This document shows positions 8,856 through 17,454 of a DNA stretch of 64,000 bases, one piece after another. The stretch is from Saprospiraceae bacterium (GTDB lineage Bacteria; Bacteroidota; Bacteroidia; Chitinophagales; Saprospiraceae). The number at the start of each line of letters is the position of its first letter. Position 1 is the first letter of the stretch. The notes beneath the pieces were generated by a model. It ran no database searches and had not been told where the DNA came from. It worked only from the letters and a program-made list of their open reading frames with translations. The position numbers and the translations under genes were made by a program. The stretch covers positions 2,867,615 to 2,931,614 of the forward strand of contig JADJWV010000002.1 in NCBI GenBank assembly GCA_016716185.1, read 5' to 3'.

Positions 8856-9476
8856 ATGGCCTACGACACCAACATATTTATAAATTGTCCTTTTGATAAA
8901 AAATACGAGCGAATATTAAAAGCCTTATTATTTACTTGTAAAGTCTCCGGATTAGAACCGCAATTATCAAACAGAAGTGATTCCGGTTCAGTTAGAATAA
9001 ACACTATTATTACGAAAATAAAACTCAGCAAGTACAGCATACATGACTTATCAAGAATGCAAACTATTAGAAAATTTGATTTTGTCAGATTTAATATGCC
9101 CTTTGAATTAGGTCTGGATTTAGGTGTGAAGGCCACAGGAAATAGGCCTTTTAAGGATAAAAAGTGTTTGATAATAGATATTGAAAAATATCGATATCAG
9201 AAAGCATTAAGCGATTTAAGTGGAAATGATATTTCCAGTTATGGAAAAAAGAATCAAATACAGAATGCAATTAAAATTTTGAGAGACTGGTTTACTATTA
9301 TATTAAATCCGATTCAAAAACCAGCCCATCAAATATTTCAAGAATATTTTGAATTTCTTGCTGAACTGCAAACCCGATTAATGAATTTAAATTATTCTAA
9401 AAGGGACATTGAAAATCTAACCCACGAAGAGTTTTGTCATTATGTAAAAGAATGGTTAAACGAAAGAAAAGTTTAA
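8856..9476 (+). CDS. TIR/nucleotide-binding-like protein of unknown function
   Basis: A 206-aa soluble protein with no signal peptide. Three blocks stand out: IFINCPFDKKY at the very N-terminus, SKYSIHDLSR at about residue 60, and RFNMPFELGLDLG at about residue 80. A first beta strand ending in a small polar motif, a central S-x-Y-S-I-x-D strand and a Glu followed by Gly-x-x-x-Gly recall TIR and nucleoside 2-deoxyribosyltransferase-like folds, where this Glu is catalytic. That assignment is by motif pattern only. The C-terminal 100 residues are helical and charged. It forms a two-gene unit with the DUF2188-like gene, an arrangement that would fit a small defence or signalling module. Confidence 0.6.
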   Translation: MAYDTNIFINCPFDKKYERILKALLFTCKVSGLEPQLSNRSDSGSVRINTIITKIKLSKYSIHDLSRMQTIRKFDFVRFNMPFELGLDLGVKATGNRPFKDKKCLIIDIEKYRYQKALSDLSGNDISSYGKKNQIQNAIKILRDWFTIILNPIQKPAHQIFQEYFEFLAELQTRLMNLNYSKRDIENLTHEEFCHYVKEWLNERKV

Positions 9477-9515
9477 TATTAATCCCAATCTCTGCATTAG
9501 AATTGAAAATTTACT

Positions 9516-9539
9516 ATATATTGTTGATCATCAATATAT
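9516..9539. terminator. Inverted repeat between convergent genes
   Basis: Arms ATATATTG and CAATATAT flank an 8-base centre that itself contains TGATCA. It sits 40 bases after the plus-strand gene ending at 9476 and 121 bases before the end of the convergent TonB-domain gene. It may act as a bidirectional terminator. Confidence 0.4.
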
Positions 9540-9586
9540 AATTTCCAATATATTGCAATAGAAAGGTGATTTACAAAAACCCTAAA

Positions 9587-9614
9587 CAAAGCTTATTGCT
9601 TGTTGCTTTAAGCT
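9587..9614. repeat. Heptanucleotide repeat array, 4 units
   Basis: Four NNNNGCT units (caaagct, tattgct, tgttgct, ttaagct) in the gap between two convergent genes, same family as at 5461. Confidence 0.55.
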
Positions 9615-9660
9615 AAGAAACTGGATTCTATTGCATGAATTGGGTTAATTCATTTTAATA

Positions 9661-10182
9661 TTACTTCATCAACCTGAACTTCACCGGCAGGGTCACTTGC
9701 ACCGGTACTGCTTTTCCATCCTGATAGCCAGGCGTATATTTGGGTAATAGATTGATAAATCGCAGAACCTCTTCATCGCAGCCACCACCTATACCTCGTT
9801 CAACCCGGATATTAGTCAGGCTTCCATCTGTACGGACCACATATTTGGCATAAACGACGCCCTGAATCCGTTGCTTTTTCGCTTCAGGCGGATACGTTAT
9901 ATGGTTGAACAACAAGTCAATAAGTCTTTTTTTGGAGCATTCTTCCGGATCGCCATCCACCTCACAACCCGAAAATACCGGCATTTTTTCAACCCGTTTG
10001 TATAGTGTTGTTTTGATCAGTCTGAAATCGTCCTTATGGTTTTCCGAATTGAAGTACCTGAAGGTATCTATATGATCGCCAATGATCTCAGGTCTGATGA
10101 CAGACGCCAGACTTTGCCCGGTAAGTGGAATTACCAGAATGCAAAATGACATCCATATGAGAAAATAGCGAATAGAATTCAC
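9661..10182 (-). CDS. TonB C-terminal domain protein
   Basis: A 173-aa protein with an N-terminal signal peptide or anchor (YFLIWMSFCILVIPLTGQ) and a C-terminal TonB-type domain from about residue 90: YPPEAKKQRIQGVVYAKYVV, DGSLTNIRVERGIGGGCDEE, then VQVTLPVKFRL. These are the typical strands of the energy-transducer C-terminal domain seen in many Bacteroidota. The Pro-rich spacer of true TonB is missing, so it is probably a periplasmic protein using the fold rather than an ExbBD-coupled transducer. It is convergent with the gene pair at 8561-9476. Confidence 0.8.
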   Translation of the reverse strand: MNSIRYFLIWMSFCILVIPLTGQSLASVIRPEIIGDHIDTFRYFNSENHKDDFRLIKTTLYKRVEKMPVFSGCEVDGDPEECSKKRLIDLLFNHITYPPEAKKQRIQGVVYAKYVVRTDGSLTNIRVERGIGGGCDEEVLRFINLLPKYTPGYQDGKAVPVQVTLPVKFRLMK

Positions 10183-10306
10183 AGCTTGAGTTTATGAATA
10201 ATGGCGGGAAGAATACCCAGATCATGGGTGACACAAATTTAAAGAAATAATTCTTTTTGCAATAAAAAATTAACCCTGATTTTTAAAATCTGTCAATGTC
10301 TGATTA

Positions 10307-11824
10307 TCAACGCTTTGTAAAATTATAAACCTCAAAGTCCACAAAATCAGCGCAACGAATGTCGACCGATTTGACTTTTTTCCTTTTCAAAGTGAAGGGG
10401 ACTACTTTAATACCAAGAGTCGGGTTGCTGTAAGTGCACAAAAATCTATCCTGTCCCATGTGTTCCAATATGGCAAATTGGTCAGGATGATGCTCAAAAT
10501 AGGCATGAAGTCGATTATTTTCAAGCCTGATTTCCAACTTTCCATAGACTTCATTTTTGTACATGCCTGTATATGATTTTAATGGAAGGCTTGCAGGCCT
10601 TTGCGCCAGGACGGAGTCGGTTACCGCGTTTAACAACTTTTCATCTTCTTCCTGAGCTTTTATACTTCTCTGCAAATACGAATTATTATAGTTCCTGTAA
10701 GGCAAATTCAGGTAGGCATCCATGATTTCGTATTTCAAAGCCTGGAAAAATCCGTTGTGATCACTGTTGGTCAACACGATGATTCCAAGTTGTTCTTTTG
10801 GGATCAGCGTAACTGAGGTTACGAAGCCATCTGCACCTCCGGTATGCGACACCACTTTTCTGCCTTCATAGTCATTGAGATTCCAGCCGAGTCCGTATAA
10901 AGAGAAATTGCCCAGGTTGAATCGATGCCGGAATGGGCCTACTATGGTAATGGCTTCCATACTTCTTTGGATGGCCGCAGATGGGATAATTACCTTTCCA
11001 TCGAACTTCCCGTTATTCAATATCATTTGTACCCATTGGCTCCATTCGGAAATTGAGCTACAGATGCTTGCAGCGGGCGCCAGGTTATCGATATTTGGAA
11101 TTTTCAGACTTATGAGTTTGCCTTTATACCAGGTATGGGGCTGACAATAATTGTTAGTCTTTGTAAAATCTCTGGTGAGGGGTTTGGTATCCGTAAATCC
11201 CATGGCATCAAAATAGTTTTTCTGGATATAATCTTCCCAACTCAGTCCGCTGGCCAATCGTATAATTTCGCCTGCAACGGTATAACCTGCATTGCAATAT
11301 CCGTATTTATCGCGGAAAGCGTAATGCGGCTGAATGTTGGCCATTTTTTTAATGACTTCCGTTCTACTGGTTGTCGTGGACCAATGCGCGAAGTCACCTT
11401 GAAAAGTTTCGAATCCAATTCTATGGGTTACGATATCTTTTATAGTGACAAGCTTTGTTGCTTCCGGATCGTGCAGTTTAAAATCCGGCAACCACTTGCT
11501 GACTTTGTCATCCAGCGATAATTTTTTTTCCTGTTCCAGTTTGGCGAGGGTCATCCCCGTCACCGCTTTTGAATTGGAAGCGATCATAAACAAGGTATGC
11601 TCATCGACAGCGACACCTGTATTGATGTCACGCACTCCGTAGCCCTTTGCCCAAATGACTTTGCCGTCTTTTACAATACCCACCGCACATCCGGGCAGGT
11701 TCCAATCTTTTAAAGCACGCTGAACATAGATATCCAGACTATCGCTTATAAATGCAGGTGTGCTTGTCTGGGTGTAAGCGGTTATTGTAATCAGACAGCA
11801 GATCGATAACAGTATATTTTTCAT
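10307..11824 (-). CDS. Serine hydrolase, class C beta-lactamase / penicillin-binding fold
   Basis: A 505-aa exported protein with a signal peptide ending near residue 18. Catalytic motifs are visible: S83-x-x-K86 (ASNSKAVTG), Y176-C-N178 and the H327-T-G-G330 triad of the AmpC/esterase family. A C-terminal extension of about 120 residues (MYKNEVYGKLEIRLENN) resembles DUF3471, common in Bacteroidota members. It may be a peptidase or esterase acting on D-amino-acid or acyl substrates; sequence cannot say whether it hydrolyses beta-lactams. Single gene, transcribed away from the 140-bp repeat. Confidence 0.85.
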   Translation of the reverse strand: MKNILLSICCLITITAYTQTSTPAFISDSLDIYVQRALKDWNLPGCAVGIVKDGKVIWAKGYGVRDINTGVAVDEHTLFMIASNSKAVTGMTLAKLEQEKKLSLDDKVSKWLPDFKLHDPEATKLVTIKDIVTHRIGFETFQGDFAHWSTTTSRTEVIKKMANIQPHYAFRDKYGYCNAGYTVAGEIIRLASGLSWEDYIQKNYFDAMGFTDTKPLTRDFTKTNNYCQPHTWYKGKLISLKIPNIDNLAPAASICSSISEWSQWVQMILNNGKFDGKVIIPSAAIQRSMEAITIVGPFRHRFNLGNFSLYGLGWNLNDYEGRKVVSHTGGADGFVTSVTLIPKEQLGIIVLTNSDHNGFFQALKYEIMDAYLNLPYRNYNNSYLQRSIKAQEEDEKLLNAVTDSVLAQRPASLPLKSYTGMYKNEVYGKLEIRLENNRLHAYFEHHPDQFAILEHMGQDRFLCTYSNPTLGIKVVPFTLKRKKVKSVDIRCADFVDFEVYNFTKR

Positions 11825-11870
11825 AGGGAGCGAAGATAAAAAAAGCCTTTGTTGAAATCAAAATACTTTA

Positions 11871-12172
11871 AGCAAAAAGCGGAAAGCGAAAAGCTTAAAT
11901 CCAAATTCTCATATTAACAATGCTAACTTTTCGCATAAATTGAACTTACTTTTGTTAGTTAAATTCAAAATTGCTCCGCCATTAGCGTTTGTTTTTAGCT
12001 ACTAATTCCAAGCAAAAAGCGGAAAGCGAAAAGCTTAAATCCAAATTCTCATATTAATAATGCTAACTTTTCGCATAAATTGAACTTACTTTTGTTAGTT
12101 AAATTCAAAATTGCTCCGCCATTAGCGTTTGTTTTTAGCTACTAATTCCAAACAAAAAGCGGAAAGCGAAAT
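11871..12172. repeat. 140-bp tandem direct repeat, two full copies plus a partial third
   Basis: Copies at 11871-12010 and 12011-12150 are nearly identical, and a third begins at 12151. Each starts with heptanucleotide units (agcaaaa, agcggaa, agcgaaa, agcttaa) and contains TACTTTTG, a match to the -7 element TAnnTTTG. A more divergent unit with TAATTTTG follows near 12240. The repeat lies between divergent genes and may bring tandem promoters upstream of the gene at 12329. Confidence 0.8.
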
Positions 12173-12199
12173 GCTGAAAGCGAAATGCTGAAAGCGAAA
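12151..12199. repeat. Heptanucleotide repeat array, 7 units
   Basis: Seven units in register: aacaaaa, agcggaa, agcgaaa, tgctgaa, agcgaaa, tgctgaa, agcgaaa. The array expands the start of the third 140-bp repeat copy. Confidence 0.75.
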
Positions 12200-12267
12200 T
12201 TCCTATATAAACATCGTTTTCCTTTAGCCAAATATAAATTTAATTTTGTTAGTTTAAATCAAAATTT

Positions 12268-12302
12268 TTCCGCTTTAAGCTTGGAGCTTTTTGCTTTAAG
12301 CT
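12268..12302. repeat. Heptanucleotide repeat array, 5 units
   Basis: Units ttccgct, ttaagct, tggagct, ttttgct and ttaagct, immediately upstream of the gene starting at 12329, so they would lie in its leader. Confidence 0.65.
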
Positions 12303-12328
12303 CTTTCATATTATTAACTTTACGAACA

Positions 12329-12670
12329 ATGAATCGCATCCTCGTTTCTTCGTTTTTCCTCACCTTGTTGACGGGTCGCTTTGCATCGGCCATTACACTC
12401 TGGCCATTTGTGATCCTGAGAAAATCTGAATTGAAAGCGAATGAAAATTTAATGCGGCATGAAAAAATTCATCTGAAGCAACAGGCGGAATTGATGGTCG
12501 TATTCTTTTATCTCTGGTATGTTTTCGAATATGGAGTTCATTGGCTGAGATTAAGAAACCGAAAGAAGGCATACTACAGAATTTCTTTTGAAAGAGAGGC
12601 TTATGCACATGAGGGAAACCCGGAGTATCTGGAGAAGAGGCGGATGTTTGCGTTTTTGAAATATGTGTGA
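12329..12670 (+). CDS. Small membrane-associated protein with an HExxH motif
   Basis: A 113-aa protein starting MNRILVSSF. It has a hydrophobic N-terminal segment, the zincin-like motif HEKIH in NLMRHEKIHLKQQAE, a second hydrophobic stretch (MVVFFYLWYVFEYGVHWL), then a basic C-terminal part (SFEREAYAHEGNPEYLEKRR). The spacing of HEKIH and a downstream FEREAYAHE Glu resembles small M56-like putative peptidases of Bacteroidota. The activity is inferred only. The frame is open back to 12185 but that extension runs through heptanucleotide repeats and is unlikely to be coding. The last two bases of the gene already belong to another heptamer array. Confidence 0.6.
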   Translation: MNRILVSSFFLTLLTGRFASAITLWPFVILRKSELKANENLMRHEKIHLKQQAELMVVFFYLWYVFEYGVHWLRLRNRKKAYYRISFEREAYAHEGNPEYLEKRRMFAFLKYV

Positions 12671-12696
12671 AGGCGGAAGGCCAAAGGCGGAACGCG
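12669..12696. repeat. Heptanucleotide repeat array, 4 units
   Basis: Units gaaggcg, gaaggcc, aaaggcg and gaacgcg start in the stop codon of the preceding gene. Confidence 0.5.
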
Positions 12697-12776
12697 AAAA
12701 GTCGATAAAATGGTATACTACTTCAAAAAAGAAAAAGTTAGCTTCATTTTATCGGGGCGCAAGGTCGAAACTTCGT

Positions 12777-13340
12777 TTACAAGGCTTTGTAATCCACTTT
12801 AACTTTGATGGTCACGTTGTTGGAAACCGTATTTTTAACGACCGCAGGAATTTCGATGCTGAAATCGCTGCACTTGACTTCAAAGCTGCAGAGGGCATGA
12901 ATGCCTTTGGCATCGACGATAAATTCAACCGGTGCTGCTATGCTTTTTGTGACTCCGTGCATGGTGAGCTCACCCCGCACTTGAGTTTTGTACGTACCTG
13001 GCTTTGAAAAATCAAGGCTTTGCTGATCCGTTAAACTTCCTTTGAAGGAGGCTTTGGGGAATTTGGAAGATTCCAGATAATTCTCGTTAAAGTGCTCTTG
13101 CATCAGCGCTTTTTCAAATACAAAGGCGTTGACCAGAGCAGCAAATTCGAGTTTGCCGCTCGAAAGATCCAAAACTGTGGTGGCTGTGGTATTGACCCCT
13201 TCAATTTTTTCGGCTTTTGACGGAGAATTAAAGCGGATCACGGCATTTTTGGAGAAGTATTTTTGTGCAAAGGCCGAATGGATCACAAACACAGAAATGA
13301 TTGTAAAAATGATCCTCAAACTCAAATTAAATATTTGCAT
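12777..13340 (-). CDS. YceI family periplasmic protein
   Basis: A 187-aa protein with a signal peptide (FTIISVFVIHSAFAQ) and one YceI-type lipocalin-like beta barrel that binds isoprenoid or other amphiphilic ligands. Recognisable elements are ESSKFPKASFKGSL, then ELTMHGVTKSIAAPVEF with the Thr-His-Gly position, and the final strand NNVTIKVKVDY. The length is normal. The gene is monocistronic and divergent from the T9SS protein at 13663. Ligand and role are unknown. Confidence 0.85.
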   Translation of the reverse strand: MQIFNLSLRIIFTIISVFVIHSAFAQKYFSKNAVIRFNSPSKAEKIEGVNTTATTVLDLSSGKLEFAALVNAFVFEKALMQEHFNENYLESSKFPKASFKGSLTDQQSLDFSKPGTYKTQVRGELTMHGVTKSIAAPVEFIVDAKGIHALCSFEVKCSDFSIEIPAVVKNTVSNNVTIKVKVDYKAL

Positions 13341-13606
13341 AGTAATCAGTTCCTAATTAAACGCCAAAGTTATCAGTTTGCAGTTGAGAATTTACTTAAT
13401 AAAAACTTAAAGTTTGGATGCGCTGACTTTAATTTAATGATCTGTATTTCTGCCTTTTACAATTTACAAAATAATTTCATACAAATGATCGAAGAAATCA
13501 CATATAAGTTTCAAGCTTACTTTCATCGTCTTTCAATGCTTCCGTTATACTGTCTTCGCTCCAGTACTCTGACTGATTTCTAATTTGGACTGATCTCGTT
13601 TAATTT

Positions 13607-13638
13607 TTTGTTGAATAGTATCAATTTTAGTAACTTTA
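13607..13638 (+). promoter_or_regulatory. Putative promoter of the T9SS protein gene
   Basis: A TTTG box (13607-13610) is followed after 20 bases by TAACTTTA (13631-13638). This is one base off the Bacteroidota -7 consensus TAnnTTTG at the expected spacing, and 25 bases ahead of the ATG. Confidence 0.4.
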
Positions 13639-13662
13639 TTGTCTATCTGAATTTCACCCGCA

Positions 13663-15279
13663 ATGAAAACGCCTGCTATTCTGATCCCTATCTTGATTCT
13701 CCAAAGTCAATTTTGGAATCTCAAATTAAACGCCCAGGATTGTACAAACGATACCATCCCTCCCGAGATGATTTGCCACGATTCCGTCGAACTAAAATTC
13801 GGATGGTGTGGAAATGAACAGGTTTACCCGTGGACTTTTTTAAAAAAAGTAACTGACAATTGTAAACTTGCAAATATCAGTTTTGATCCCCAGGGAATGC
13901 AGCCATATCCCGATGTGATGATGTTTGAAATTCAATACGGAAGGAATAATTTGATACCCATTTATGCATTCGATACGGCCGGCAATAGAAGCCAGTGTTA
14001 TAGTTATTTCAGTATTTCCGATGATAAATATTATTCAAACATAGCTGTCAAAGTTTTAATCTTATCAGAATTCTCTGATTACACAGAGCAATTGGGCCCT
14101 TTTCAAATCGGTCTCAGTGGAAAGAAAGGAGAGCAACATTCAACTTCTTTAAATAAATTGAGTAACAATTCCATTTCCATTCCGATCAACAAAAATCTAA
14201 CTCCTACCACGCTGTATTTAAAGGTAGACAGCCTGCATTCTTCCATGAATTCGCTGATCACGACCTACGATATTAATTACACAGCATTACATATTGTCGG
14301 GCGTAAAAATTTTCAAGGGACTGTGAATGAATACAATGCCGACATGAATCAGGATGGATATGTCGACATCAGAGATCTCAAATCGCAGTACGAACATATC
14401 CTTCAATGGAATCCGCAAGATCCAACTCTGAAACCAAAATACCACGCACATTTTATCGATGATTTAAATAGAATATTAGGTACTGAACAAAATTTCCATA
14501 TTTTAAATAACGAACTCTACCTGATCAGTCTGGACCAACTTGGAAATATCAGCAGGGCGATTCCGGAGTCCAGTCAATCGAGAACAGAAAAAATAATTTC
14601 TTTTCCCGGGGAATCTATCTTTTGGAATACGCGGGATATCGATTGCAAATCTGGACATCGTTATCAGGTAAAATTCAGACTAAGTGATTCAAGTTCTTAT
14701 TTTGCAATTCAGTCGTCTCTTGATTTTGATCCTTCCTATTTAAAAGTGGATACTGTAAGAGCATTGATTGGTGCGCAGATAAAATTTTATCATAATGTGT
14801 ATCCGGAAGGCGTGCGCACCCTATTTCTGGATATGTCCAAACCAAAAACGGGTCATCAAGTAACGGAGTTGGTCCTGGAATTTACAGCTTTAAAGAACTT
14901 TTCACTCCATCAGGCATTTGAAAAATCCAATCCATCAATCAGCAATTATATCCTCCATGACGACAATCAGATATTTTCTGTAAAACCAAAATTTATAAAT
15001 TTTAAAACGACAACTGGAGAAGGTTCAGATGCCAAAAATATGGGTTTATGGCCCAATCCATCTACTAAACTTGTACGTATTTCGAAATTTTTCCCTGCAT
15101 TGGATCAGGTTGAATTAACTATTACAGACGTTCGATCGCAAACCGTTTATCGCAGAAATTTAGTACTTCATTCAGGCTATTTAAATCACGAATTGGAGCT
15201 TAAAAACAAAGGCATGTACTTTATGCATTTTACCAATCAGGGAAGATTGATTTCTGAAGAAACGGTTTTGATAGAATAA
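13663..15279 (+). CDS. T9SS-exported protein with a dockerin-like calcium motif
   Basis: A 538-aa secreted protein. The signal peptide (MKTPAILIPILILQ) is followed by a Cys-containing HYR/Ig-like N-terminal part (DTIPPEMICHDSVEL). A calcium-binding dockerin/EF-hand-like loop sits at residues 227-238 (D-M-N-Q-D-G-Y-V-D-I-R-D). A cohesin-like or beta-sandwich middle follows (LDFDPSYLKVDTVRA). From about residue 460 there is a type A T9SS sorting domain (LWPNPSTKLVRIS ending SEETVLIE). The protein is therefore probably exported by the Por system and attached to the surface or released. Its partner or substrate is unknown. It is the only sizeable plus-strand gene in the first half of the window. 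Confidence 0.75.
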   Translation: MKTPAILIPILILQSQFWNLKLNAQDCTNDTIPPEMICHDSVELKFGWCGNEQVYPWTFLKKVTDNCKLANISFDPQGMQPYPDVMMFEIQYGRNNLIPIYAFDTAGNRSQCYSYFSISDDKYYSNIAVKVLILSEFSDYTEQLGPFQIGLSGKKGEQHSTSLNKLSNNSISIPINKNLTPTTLYLKVDSLHSSMNSLITTYDINYTALHIVGRKNFQGTVNEYNADMNQDGYVDIRDLKSQYEHILQWNPQDPTLKPKYHAHFIDDLNRILGTEQNFHILNNELYLISLDQLGNISRAIPESSQSRTEKIISFPGESIFWNTRDIDCKSGHRYQVKFRLSDSSSYFAIQSSLDFDPSYLKVDTVRALIGAQIKFYHNVYPEGVRTLFLDMSKPKTGHQVTELVLEFTALKNFSLHQAFEKSNPSISNYILHDDNQIFSVKPKFINFKTTTGEGSDAKNMGLWPNPSTKLVRISKFFPALDQVELTITDVRSQTVYRRNLVLHSGYLNHELELKNKGMYFMHFTNQGRLISEETVLIE

Positions 15280-15503
15280 TTGGAAAATTGTTAAAGAACA
15301 TTTTGTGTCCTCTTAGCTTGATCCAATGTAGATCCTGCCTCAATTATTGGCCCATTTTTGCAATTTGGATAGGAGACCAAAGCAGGAATTTTGACGAAAA
15401 TGGCTTAAAATTCGACAATATATTCAAAGAAATAGAACAATTATGCAAAATTGCGAATCAATTGCAGAATTACATATAAGCACAAATCCAGCCCGAATCC
15501 GGT

Positions 15504-15521
15504 CCCATCAGTACTGATGGG
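15504..15521. repeat. Palindromic repeat CCCATCAGTACTGATGGG, copy 1
   Basis: A perfect 18-base palindrome just downstream of CHAT gene A. Further copies lie at 22855, 29734, 29831, 48085 and 48185, each next to a CHAT gene end or a CHAT-derived scar. Confidence 0.8.
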
Positions 15522-15547
15522 ATGTGGGTGTGAGTGTGAGTGTGTGA

Positions 15548-17437
15548 TTATTCAATTAGTACAAACCCAGCCCACTGATATGGATCAAATCCTAAATCCC
15601 GCAATTCCTTTTGGGCTGCATGAAATGCATCCGGTATCGACATCTTCTCCTCCAGCCATTTCTTGTAAAATGTAATCATCAGCATGGATGTTTGTTTGTC
15701 AGGGACCTGCCACAAACTCATAATGATGTATTTGACTCCGGCGATTTTAAATGCGCGTTGCAATCCATAGACTCCTTCGTTGCCTTGGATGTCTCCAAGT
15801 CCTGTTTCGCAGGCGGAGAGCACGACAAGTTCGGTATTTGATAAATTCATTTGAGAAATTTCATAGGCCGTCAATACTCCATCTTCACCTTCACCTAAGG
15901 GTCGTTTGCCTTGCCATCTAGCATTACCTCCAGCCAAAATTAAACCTGAACGCATCATGGGATTTTCGGAGATTTTAAAAATAGACTCCTCCCGTACTGA
16001 ATCTTTATTGACGTCTGTTGACCGATCCCGATTTTCGGAACTGCCAACCGGTACATGAGTGTCTTCAAAAAAATATCCATGTGTCGCTATATGCAATACC
16101 TTTGGCGATTCTCTTTCTGTTCCAAACTGTTTGAAGATTTCTTCAGTACCCTTATTTCCTGAATATATGGCAGCATTCAAACCTGATGCCATCATGAGCT
16201 TATGTATTTTTTTGACTTCCAAATCAGTTCCAGACAGATATTCCCATAAACCTCCCCGCATAACACTTGCCATCGACCCATCCATTTTTTGCTGATCCGG
16301 CTGGTTCGCTTGAATTTGTTCATCATTGGTTTGGGTGGTATCTATCGTATATTTAAGTCCGCCAAGTAATACCGCTTCATTTGAACTAAAAGACCCTTCA
16401 TCCGGAAAAATGACTTGCCGGGTACTATTCAATGCTACGAGTTTGTATCGATCCGTCAGATTTTCTTCAGCCGTTACAGGTATTGCAGCGAGATGAAGCC
16501 GGTGCAACAAGCCAGTCGGCGAATAATAAATGGTCCGGATGCCTCCCAATTCATTTTCCAAAGGTTTCCAAATCAATTCATATAAAGTTCGTTGCTTAGC
16601 ATCCAAAGTTTGCACACCTCTGCTCGCATGCGTGTACAATTTATTTACATAATCGGCTTTTCGATCACCTGAAGTGACTAAAAGACTATCCAGGGATCGC
16701 TGTTCAAACAAAGGAATGAAAACAGGTCCTCGTTTTTCTGGCCGAAGTACTAAAGCTTCATAAAAAGTGCTATCCGATTGATCTTCCTTATAATAATCAA
16801 AATGCACAAACTCAATTGCAGCCTCTTCAGGTTTTAATTTAATTTGCAAGTCCTTCCAGCTTAATTGTTTTCTGGTTTCCCGGTAACCCGCAACCATTTG
16901 AGCAAGATCTTTTTCAATCACATTAACCTTTTCTTCCAATTCAGCTACTTTTGATTGATTTCTTTCCTTGATAGGTTTGCTATATTCAGTAGCCAGTCTG
17001 CGGCCAATTGCCCGAAGTTCATTATACTTTTCAGTAGTTACCGGATTTTTGTATGATATCTGTCGTAATCGGCTAAATTCGTTTAATAAAAACCCTTTAT
17101 AAAACAGGCTATTGTCATAAGATACAGCAACCATGCCCTCATTTTTTGTTTTTTGAGCAGATGTAAGAATTTCGTTCTGACTTTTTTCAAATCCTGCAAG
17201 GTAGTTATCCATTTCTCTTTCTGAAAGATGATGCAAAGCTCTTTCAAGAATATGTTTATTTAAACCAGATAATTCTGTAAAACAGAATTCAGCTCTTTCA
17301 TAATCGCCCATACTCATGTATAGCTTTGCCAGAGCTTCGAGATTGCCGGTATATCGCTGGTGTTCTTTTCCGAAAGTATTTTCAAAAATGGATTTGGCTT
17401 CTAATAAATATTTTTCAGACTTATCAAACTGACCCAT
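15548..17437 (-). CDS. TPR-CHAT gene A, C-terminal part (CHAT protease domain)
   Basis: A 629-aa frame holding the last TPR units, a helical linker (SEREMDNYLAGFEKSQ) and a complete CHAT domain, a caspase-clan cysteine protease fold. The putative catalytic dyad is His in LHIATHGYFF and Cys in VVLSACETGLGD. It is not a separate gene. The frame continues seamlessly from the TPR part ending at 17455 if one A is added to the A-run at 17491-17494 (G-K-T-H-P instead of G-K-H-I-P). The start used by the open frame, at MGQFDKSEKY, is internal to a TPR repeat. The last 100 residues are nearly identical to those of genes B-E. Confidence 0.8.
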   Translation of the reverse strand: MGQFDKSEKYLLEAKSIFENTFGKEHQRYTGNLEALAKLYMSMGDYERAEFCFTELSGLNKHILERALHHLSEREMDNYLAGFEKSQNEILTSAQKTKNEGMVAVSYDNSLFYKGFLLNEFSRLRQISYKNPVTTEKYNELRAIGRRLATEYSKPIKERNQSKVAELEEKVNVIEKDLAQMVAGYRETRKQLSWKDLQIKLKPEEAAIEFVHFDYYKEDQSDSTFYEALVLRPEKRGPVFIPLFEQRSLDSLLVTSGDRKADYVNKLYTHASRGVQTLDAKQRTLYELIWKPLENELGGIRTIYYSPTGLLHRLHLAAIPVTAEENLTDRYKLVALNSTRQVIFPDEGSFSSNEAVLLGGLKYTIDTTQTNDEQIQANQPDQQKMDGSMASVMRGGLWEYLSGTDLEVKKIHKLMMASGLNAAIYSGNKGTEEIFKQFGTERESPKVLHIATHGYFFEDTHVPVGSSENRDRSTDVNKDSVREESIFKISENPMMRSGLILAGGNARWQGKRPLGEGEDGVLTAYEISQMNLSNTELVVLSACETGLGDIQGNEGVYGLQRAFKIAGVKYIIMSLWQVPDKQTSMLMITFYKKWLEEKMSIPDAFHAAQKELRDLGFDPYQWAGFVLIE

Positions 17438-17454
17438 TTTATGATGAAGGACTC

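Noticed and set aside
12185..12328. N-terminal extension of the HExxH protein
   Set aside because: The extension is encoded by heptanucleotide repeats and the promoter-like unit; the internal ATG at 12329 starts a sensible hydrophobic segment.
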